Source: Bacilli bacterium (GTDB lineage Bacteria; Bacillota_I; Bacilli_A; RF39; UBA660). Taken from it: a stretch of 5,891 nt of DNA. Below the pieces are notes generated by a model. That model searched no databases. It was not told the origin of the DNA and worked only from the letters and a program-made list of their open reading frames with translations. Positions 1 to 5,891 of this stretch are shown here, one piece after another (the stretch's first letter is position 1; each line of letters opens with the position of its first letter). Both the position numbers and the translations under genes were made by a program. The stretch covers positions 1 to 5,891 of the forward strand of contig JAQUEG010000047.1 in NCBI GenBank assembly GCA_028685275.1. The letters run 5' to 3'.

Positions 1-1
1 A

Positions 2-496
2 GATATTTCTTTAGAAGAAATAAAAAAGATGGTTGATTTAATTAATAATTTATTAGTTGGGACTTTAATTAATGAAATAAGTCAAAAACTAGAATTTGAA
101 ATTAAACCAATTATTGGTAAATACATTAAACAGCATGAAATGGTTTATAATGTTTTTTATAATGCTTTTAATGATTTAACAGTTAAAGGTTCTGTTCATT
201 TAGCAGGCCGTAATAATATTTTAAAACAACCTGAATTTGATAATGTTCAAAAAATTAGAAATATAATTGAAAAATTTGAAGATGAAGATTTGGTTAAAAG
301 TATTAAAGAGGAAAGTAATAATATTAATGTTTATATAGGGAAAGAAAATGCTTTAGATGAAGATGTAACGATTATTAAAACTGGGTATAATGTAAATGGT
401 GAACAGGGTACAATTGCTATTATTGGTCCGAAAAGGATGGAATATAACAAAGTAGTAGGTTTGTTAGAATATATTAAAGAAAATATTGAGAGGTAG
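2..496 (+). CDS. hrcA: Heat-inducible transcription repressor HrcA, C-terminal half (5' end cut by window edge)
   Basis: HrcA is the dimeric repressor that binds the CIRCE operator and shuts off class I heat-shock genes; in the known family its folding depends on GroEL, which makes it a stress sensor. The reading frame is open from base 2 to a TAG stop and gives 164 residues. Since HrcA is usually about 340 residues, roughly the N-terminal half, with the winged-helix DNA-binding domain, lies upstream of the window. The most diagnostic stretch is near the C-terminus, IAIIGPKRMEYNKVVGLLEY, which matches the conserved HrcA ending (IGxIGPxRMxYxxVxxLLEY). An ATG at base 29 is internal and should not be taken as the start, because the codons before it continue the protein (DISLEEIKK). 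The gene runs into grpE with a 5-base gap, the usual arrangement in Bacillota. Identification is by recalled family motif and by neighbours. Confidence 0.93.
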   Translation, partial: DISLEEIKKMVDLINNLLVGTLINEISQKLEFEIKPIIGKYIKQHEMVYNVFYNAFNDLTVKGSVHLAGRNNILKQPEFDNVQKIRNIIEKFEDEDLVKSIKEESNNINVYIGKENALDEDVTIIKTGYNVNGEQGTIAIIGPKRMEYNKVVGLLEYIKENIER

Positions 497-497
497 G
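488..497 (+). promoter_or_regulatory. Ribosome binding site of grpE, inside the hrcA 3' end
   Basis: GAGAGGTAGG is purine-rich and ends 4 bases before the grpE ATG at 502; the GAGAGG core ends 8 bases before it. It overlaps the last codons and the stop of hrcA, so ribosomes finishing hrcA end on the grpE initiation site. This suggests translational coupling. Confidence 0.7.
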
Positions 498-501
498 TTA
501 T

Positions 502-2839
<2,338 letters not shown>

Positions 2840-2843
2840 AAAT

Positions 2844-2875
2844 ATAAGTTCTAGCAATTAATTGCTAGAACTTAT
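2844..2875 (+). terminator. Perfect 14-bp hairpin between dnaK and pepF; weak terminator, attenuator or mRNA processing/stability element
   Basis: Bases 2844-2857 (ATAAGTTCTAGCAA) pair without mismatch with 2862-2875 (TTGCTAGAACTTAT) around a TTAA loop. The hairpin begins 4 bases after the dnaK stop. On the + strand it is followed by TCCTATGC rather than a clean run of T, so it looks like a leaky terminator or a 3'-end-protecting structure, not a strong intrinsic terminator. On the - strand the exit side is richer in T (ATTTTTAC), but no - strand gene is present to need it. It is not CIRCE (TTAGCACTC-N9-GAGTGCTAA). The structure is seen directly; its function is inferred. Confidence 0.6.
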
Positions 2876-2910
2876 TCCTATGCAAAACTTTAATTGAATG
2901 GAGATTAATA

Positions 2911-4704
2911 ATGAATGAAAAACAAAAGACTAGGGATCAAATAAAAGAAAAATATAAATGGGATTTAACTTCTTTTTATAAAAATTTAGATGATTGGTAT
3001 CTAGATATTGATAAAATTAATCCTTTAGTCGAAGAACTTGTTTCTTATAAAGAAAAAATTATGGCTAATAGTTCTAATTTATTAACAGTCTTAACTAAAT
3101 TAGACGATTTAAAACGTTTAATTAACAATTTAATTGTATATGCATATTTAAAATATAATGAAGATACCAGTAATAATGAATCTAATATTACAAAAGGTAA
3201 AATTGAAAAAATTAATAGTGAAGTTGATGAAAAGATTGCTTTTATTAATACTGAAATATTAAAAGAAGATTATAGTTTAGTTAAAAAGTATCTTAATGAA
3301 TTAGATGAGTTAAAGATATATCAATATTATTTAGAAAATTTATTTCGTTTTAAAGATCATATTTTAAGTGATAAAGAAGAAAAAATAATTGCAAGTATTG
3401 GTGAAATATTAAATACAGCTGACGATATATATACAGTAATTAAAAATGCTGATTTAAAATATGGCAAGATTATTATTGATAATAAAGAAATAGAAGTCAC
3501 GGAAAGTAATTATATTAAATTAATAAAATCAGACCGACAAGATATAAGAAAAAAGGTATTTAAAAAATTATATGAAACATATGATGAATTTAAAAATACT
3601 TTTGCGGCAACTTTAAAATATAATGTTAAAAATAATATTTTTATAGCAAAAACAAGAAAATATACAAATCCTTTACAAATGAGTTTATATAATAATAATA
3701 TTGATCTTTTAGTTTATGATAATTTAATTAAAGTAGTTAATAATAATTTAGATATTCTTCATAAATATATAGCATTAAAGAAAAAAGAACTTAATTTAAA
3801 AGAATTTCATATGTATGATATATATGCTTCAATGGTAAGTAATAGTAATAAAGAATATTCATATGAAGATGCTGTTAATATTGTAATTAATGCTTTAAAA
3901 CCACTTGGTGATGATTATATAAGGGTTGTAAAAAAGATTTTTAATGAACGTATGATTGATGTTTTTACTAATAAAGGAAAATTAAGCGGTGCTTATAGTT
4001 TTGGATCGTATGATAGTCCTCCTTATATTCATTTAAATTATAATAATACATTAGATAGTGTGTTTACACTTGTTCATGAAGTAGGTCATTCGGTACATAG
4101 TTATTATTCTAACAATAAACAACCATATATATATCATAAATACCCAATTTTTACAGCTGAAATTGCTTCCATAGTTAACGAAATATTATTAGTAAGATAT
4201 TTATTAAATAATACTAATGATATTAAAGAAAAGAAGATTCTTCTAAATCAAATGATAGAGCTTTTTAAAGGAACTATATATCGGCAAACGATGTTTGCGG
4301 AATTCGAAAAAATACTTTATTTAAAAGAACAAAATAATGAAGTTTTAACCGCTAAATTAATAAGTGATATTTATTATGATTTGAATAAAAAATATTATGG
4401 TGATAGTATTATTCATGATCAAGAAATAAGTTTAGAATGGTGTCGTATTCCTCATTTTTATAGTCCTTTTTATGTATATCAATATGCAACTGGTTTAGCG
4501 GCTGCTTGTGCAATTGTTAGTGATATTTTAGATGGTAAAGAGGAAACTTTAATTAATTATAAAAAGTTTTTAGCTAGTGGTAATAGTGATTATCCAATTA
4601 ATTTATTAAAAAAAGTAGGGGTTGATATGACAACTACTAAACCAATTGAAAAAGCGTTAAATATGTTTAATGATATAATTGATGAATATATAAATTTAAA
4701 TTAA
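2911..4704 (+). CDS. pepF: M3 family zinc oligopeptidase, oligoendopeptidase F (PepF)-like
   Basis: Members of peptidase family M3B (PepF) are cytoplasmic zinc metallopeptidases that cut short peptides and do not attack folded proteins. The product has 597 residues, the normal length for PepF (about 600), with no signal peptide or membrane segment. The N-terminal region opens with YKWDLTSFY near residue 15, typical of the family. The middle, about residues 100-180, resembles the PepF N-terminal helical domain. Catalysis is marked by GAYSFGSYDSPPYIHLNY at 360-377, then HEVGH at 389-393: His389 and His393 are zinc ligands and Glu390 is the general base. Glu417 in FTAEIAS is the likely third ligand. 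IPHFYSPFYVYQYATG at 513-528 supplies the substrate-binding His and Tyr residues of the family. GGAG at 2900-2903 sits 7 bases before the ATG. Codon use is visibly more A/T-rich than in dnaK. The gene occupies an unusual place between dnaK and dnaJ. The exact substrate range cannot be read from sequence. Confidence 0.92.
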   Translation: MNEKQKTRDQIKEKYKWDLTSFYKNLDDWYLDIDKINPLVEELVSYKEKIMANSSNLLTVLTKLDDLKRLINNLIVYAYLKYNEDTSNNESNITKGKIEKINSEVDEKIAFINTEILKEDYSLVKKYLNELDELKIYQYYLENLFRFKDHILSDKEEKIIASIGEILNTADDIYTVIKNADLKYGKIIIDNKEIEVTESNYIKLIKSDRQDIRKKVFKKLYETYDEFKNTFAATLKYNVKNNIFIAKTRKYTNPLQMSLYNNNIDLLVYDNLIKVVNNNLDILHKYIALKKKELNLKEFHMYDIYASMVSNSNKEYSYEDAVNIVINALKPLGDDYIRVVKKIFNERMIDVFTNKGKLSGAYSFGSYDSPPYIHLNYNNTLDSVFTLVHEVGHSVHSYYSNNKQPYIYHKYPIFTAEIASIVNEILLVRYLLNNTNDIKEKKILLNQMIELFKGTIYRQTMFAEFEKILYLKEQNNEVLTAKLISDIYYDLNKKYYGDSIIHDQEISLEWCRIPHFYSPFYVYQYATGLAAACAIVSDILDGKEETLINYKKFLASGNSDYPINLLKKVGVDMTTTKPIEKALNMFNDIIDEYINLN

Positions 4705-4715
4705 TTCTTGATAGT

Positions 4716-4722
4716 AAGGTGG
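4716..4722 (+). promoter_or_regulatory. Ribosome binding site that fixes the dnaJ start at 4729
   Basis: AAGGTGG ends 6 bases before the ATG at 4729. A longer reading from a TTG at 4708 would add seven residues (MIVRWCI), but that TTG lies upstream of this site and the added residues do not belong to the J domain. From 4729 the protein begins [12 protein letters not shown], the usual DnaJ start. Confidence 0.85.
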
Positions 4723-4728
4723 TGTATT

Positions 4729-5829
4729 ATGAATAAAAAAGATTATTATGAGTTATTGGGTGTTAAAAAAGATGCTACTGATGCTGAAATAAAAAGTGCA
4801 TTTCGGAAATTAGCAAGACAGTATCATCCTGATGTAAACAAAGATCCCAATGCTGCGGAAAAATTTAAAGAATATCAAGAAGCTTATGCGGTTTTATCTG
4901 ATAAAGAAAAACGAAACCAATATGATCAATATGGTCATGCTGCTTTTGAAGGTGGTTTTGGTGGCACTTCTGGCTTTGATTTTTCAGGGTTTGATTTTGG
5001 TGATATATTTTCTGATTTATTTGGTACTTCTTTTGGCTTTGGTGGCCAACGTAGTAGCGGAAAGCGTCCGCGTAAAGGGAAAGATTTTATTATGGGAATG
5101 GATATTTCTTTTAAGGATGCTGTTTTTGGAATAGAAAAAACTATTAATATTGATGTTGAAGAAGAATGTGAACAATGTAATGGGCATGGTGGTATTGAAG
5201 AAAAGACATGTTCAAAATGTCATGGTAGTCGGACTGTAACTAGTGAACAAAGAACAATCCTAGGCTCCTATTTAACTAAAAGTACATGTCAAAATTGTGA
5301 AGGAACTGGTTATACTTATGAAAAATTATGCCCAAAATGTAATGGGCGTGGTCATATTAAAACTAATAAAGATATTGTTGTTTCAATCCCAGCAGGAATT
5401 AATACTGGTAATCAATTAAGAATTGCTGGAAAAGGAGGTCCGGGTAGTAATGGGGGCCCTAATGGGGATTTATATATTGAATTTAAGGTCCAAAACCACC
5501 CTTTATATGAACGAGAAGGGGATGATATTTATTTAGAGTACCCAATTACGATTACGGATGCTATTTTAGGTTGTAAAAAAGAGGTTAAAACTTTAGATGG
5601 AGAAATTATTTTAACAATTCCAGCAGGTACCCAAAGTGGTAGTAAATTTTTATTAAAAGGGAAGGGAGTTATTAATATTTCAACTAAGAAAAAAGGAAAT
5701 ATGTATGTTATTGCTAAAGTTGTAATTCCTGATAAACTAGATCGTAAGCAAAAAGATTTGATAAAAGAATTAGATAAAACTAATTTAGAACAACATAATA
5801 TATTTAAAAAATATAATAAAAACAGTTAA
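4729..5829 (+). CDS. dnaJ: Chaperone protein DnaJ (Hsp40, class I)
   Basis: DnaJ binds unfolded proteins, hands them to DnaK and stimulates DnaK ATP hydrolysis. This is a complete type I protein of 366 residues. The J domain spans about 4-68 with the essential HPD motif at 33-35. A Gly/Phe-rich segment at about 72-106 contains DIFSDLFG, including the DIF motif at 92-94. The zinc domain has four CxxC pairs at Cys147/150, 161/164, 187/190 and 201/204, all eight cysteines present. By family knowledge pairs 1 and 4 hold one zinc and pairs 2 and 3 the other. Repeat 2 reads CSKCHGSR instead of CxxCxGxG, and repeats 1 and 2 are spaced 3 residues closer than in E. coli DnaJ. C-terminal substrate domains I and II follow, with [18 protein letters not shown] at 220-237 and [17 protein letters not shown] at 297-313. 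The gene lies 24 bases after pepF with no clear promoter of its own, so it is probably co-transcribed. Confidence 0.98.
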   Translation: MNKKDYYELLGVKKDATDAEIKSAFRKLARQYHPDVNKDPNAAEKFKEYQEAYAVLSDKEKRNQYDQYGHAAFEGGFGGTSGFDFSGFDFGDIFSDLFGTSFGFGGQRSSGKRPRKGKDFIMGMDISFKDAVFGIEKTINIDVEEECEQCNGHGGIEEKTCSKCHGSRTVTSEQRTILGSYLTKSTCQNCEGTGYTYEKLCPKCNGRGHIKTNKDIVVSIPAGINTGNQLRIAGKGGPGSNGGPNGDLYIEFKVQNHPLYEREGDDIYLEYPITITDAILGCKKEVKTLDGEIILTIPAGTQSGSKFLLKGKGVINISTKKKGNMYVIAKVVIPDKLDRKQKDLIKELDKTNLEQHNIFKKYNKNS

Positions 5830-5852
5830 TTAGAAAAATAATTATTAAATAT

Positions 5853-5891
5853 ATGGATGAATGGGAAAAAAATAATAAAAAAATAAATAAG
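5853..5891 (+). CDS. Possible start of a downstream gene, cut by the window edge
   Basis: From an ATG at 5853 a frame stays open to the last base and reads MDEWEKNNKKINK. It begins 23 bases after the dnaJ stop on the same strand, a plausible operon spacing. No convincing ribosome binding site precedes it, only A/T-rich sequence, and 13 lysine/asparagine-rich codons are too few to identify a family. It does not resemble the N-terminus I would expect for prmA, a common gene after dnaJ in Bacillota. It may be chance. Confidence 0.3.
   Translation, partial: MDEWEKNNKKINK

Noticed and set aside
2840..2910. A CIRCE or CtsR operator, or a sigma-A promoter, for pepF in the dnaK-pepF gap.
   Set aside because: The inverted repeat does not match TTAGCACTC-N9-GAGTGCTAA, there is no GGTCAAA-type direct repeat, and no -35/-10 pair with acceptable spacing is seen. 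A CIRCE site is expected upstream of hrcA, outside the window.
4646..4679. TTGAAA (4646-4651) and TATAAT (4674-4679) as a promoter for dnaJ inside the pepF end.
   Set aside because: The boxes are 22 bases apart, well beyond the usual 16-18, and TATAAT-like strings are common by chance in sequence this A/T-rich.
4850..5134. A 94-codon + strand open frame inside dnaJ in another frame.
   Set aside because: It is an out-of-frame shadow of the J domain and Gly/Phe region; its Leu/Val-rich translation comes from shifted GGT/TTT codons, and it has no ribosome site of its own.

Overview
This window is a chromosomal heat-shock chaperone cluster from a very A+T-rich, low-GC Gram-positive bacterium (Bacillota/Bacilli or a Mycoplasmatota-like relative). 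The lineage call is an inference. It rests on the hrcA-grpE-dnaK-dnaJ order, strong AGGAGG-like ribosome binding sites, a DnaK without the long N-terminal insertion seen in E. coli DnaK, and extreme use of A/T-ending codons. The genetic code looks like table 11: every tryptophan in the recognised genes is TGG, and no TGA lies in frame in any of them.

Layout, all on the + strand: positions 2-496 hold the C-terminal half of the repressor HrcA, cut by the window edge. grpE (502-1023) follows after 5 bases. dnaK (1016-2839) overlaps the end of grpE by 8 bases. A 71-base gap holds a 14-bp perfect hairpin (2844-2875). Next comes an M3-family zinc oligopeptidase resembling oligoendopeptidase F (pepF, 2911-4704). 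dnaJ (4729-5829) follows after 24 bases. The last 62 bases are almost pure A/T and may contain the first 13 codons of another gene. There is no gap over 300 bases, and I see no RNA gene, mobile element, CRISPR array or prophage sequence.

The genes form a familiar functional unit. HrcA normally represses the operon by binding CIRCE upstream of it, outside this window. DnaK is the ATP-driven Hsp70, DnaJ delivers substrates and stimulates its ATPase, and GrpE exchanges its nucleotide. The one departure from the standard order is pepF between dnaK and dnaJ, with a hairpin just before it. This could lower expression of pepF-dnaJ relative to grpE-dnaK and may tie cytoplasmic peptide breakdown to the stress response, but that is inference. 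I found no evidence of a novel biological system; the findings below are modest.
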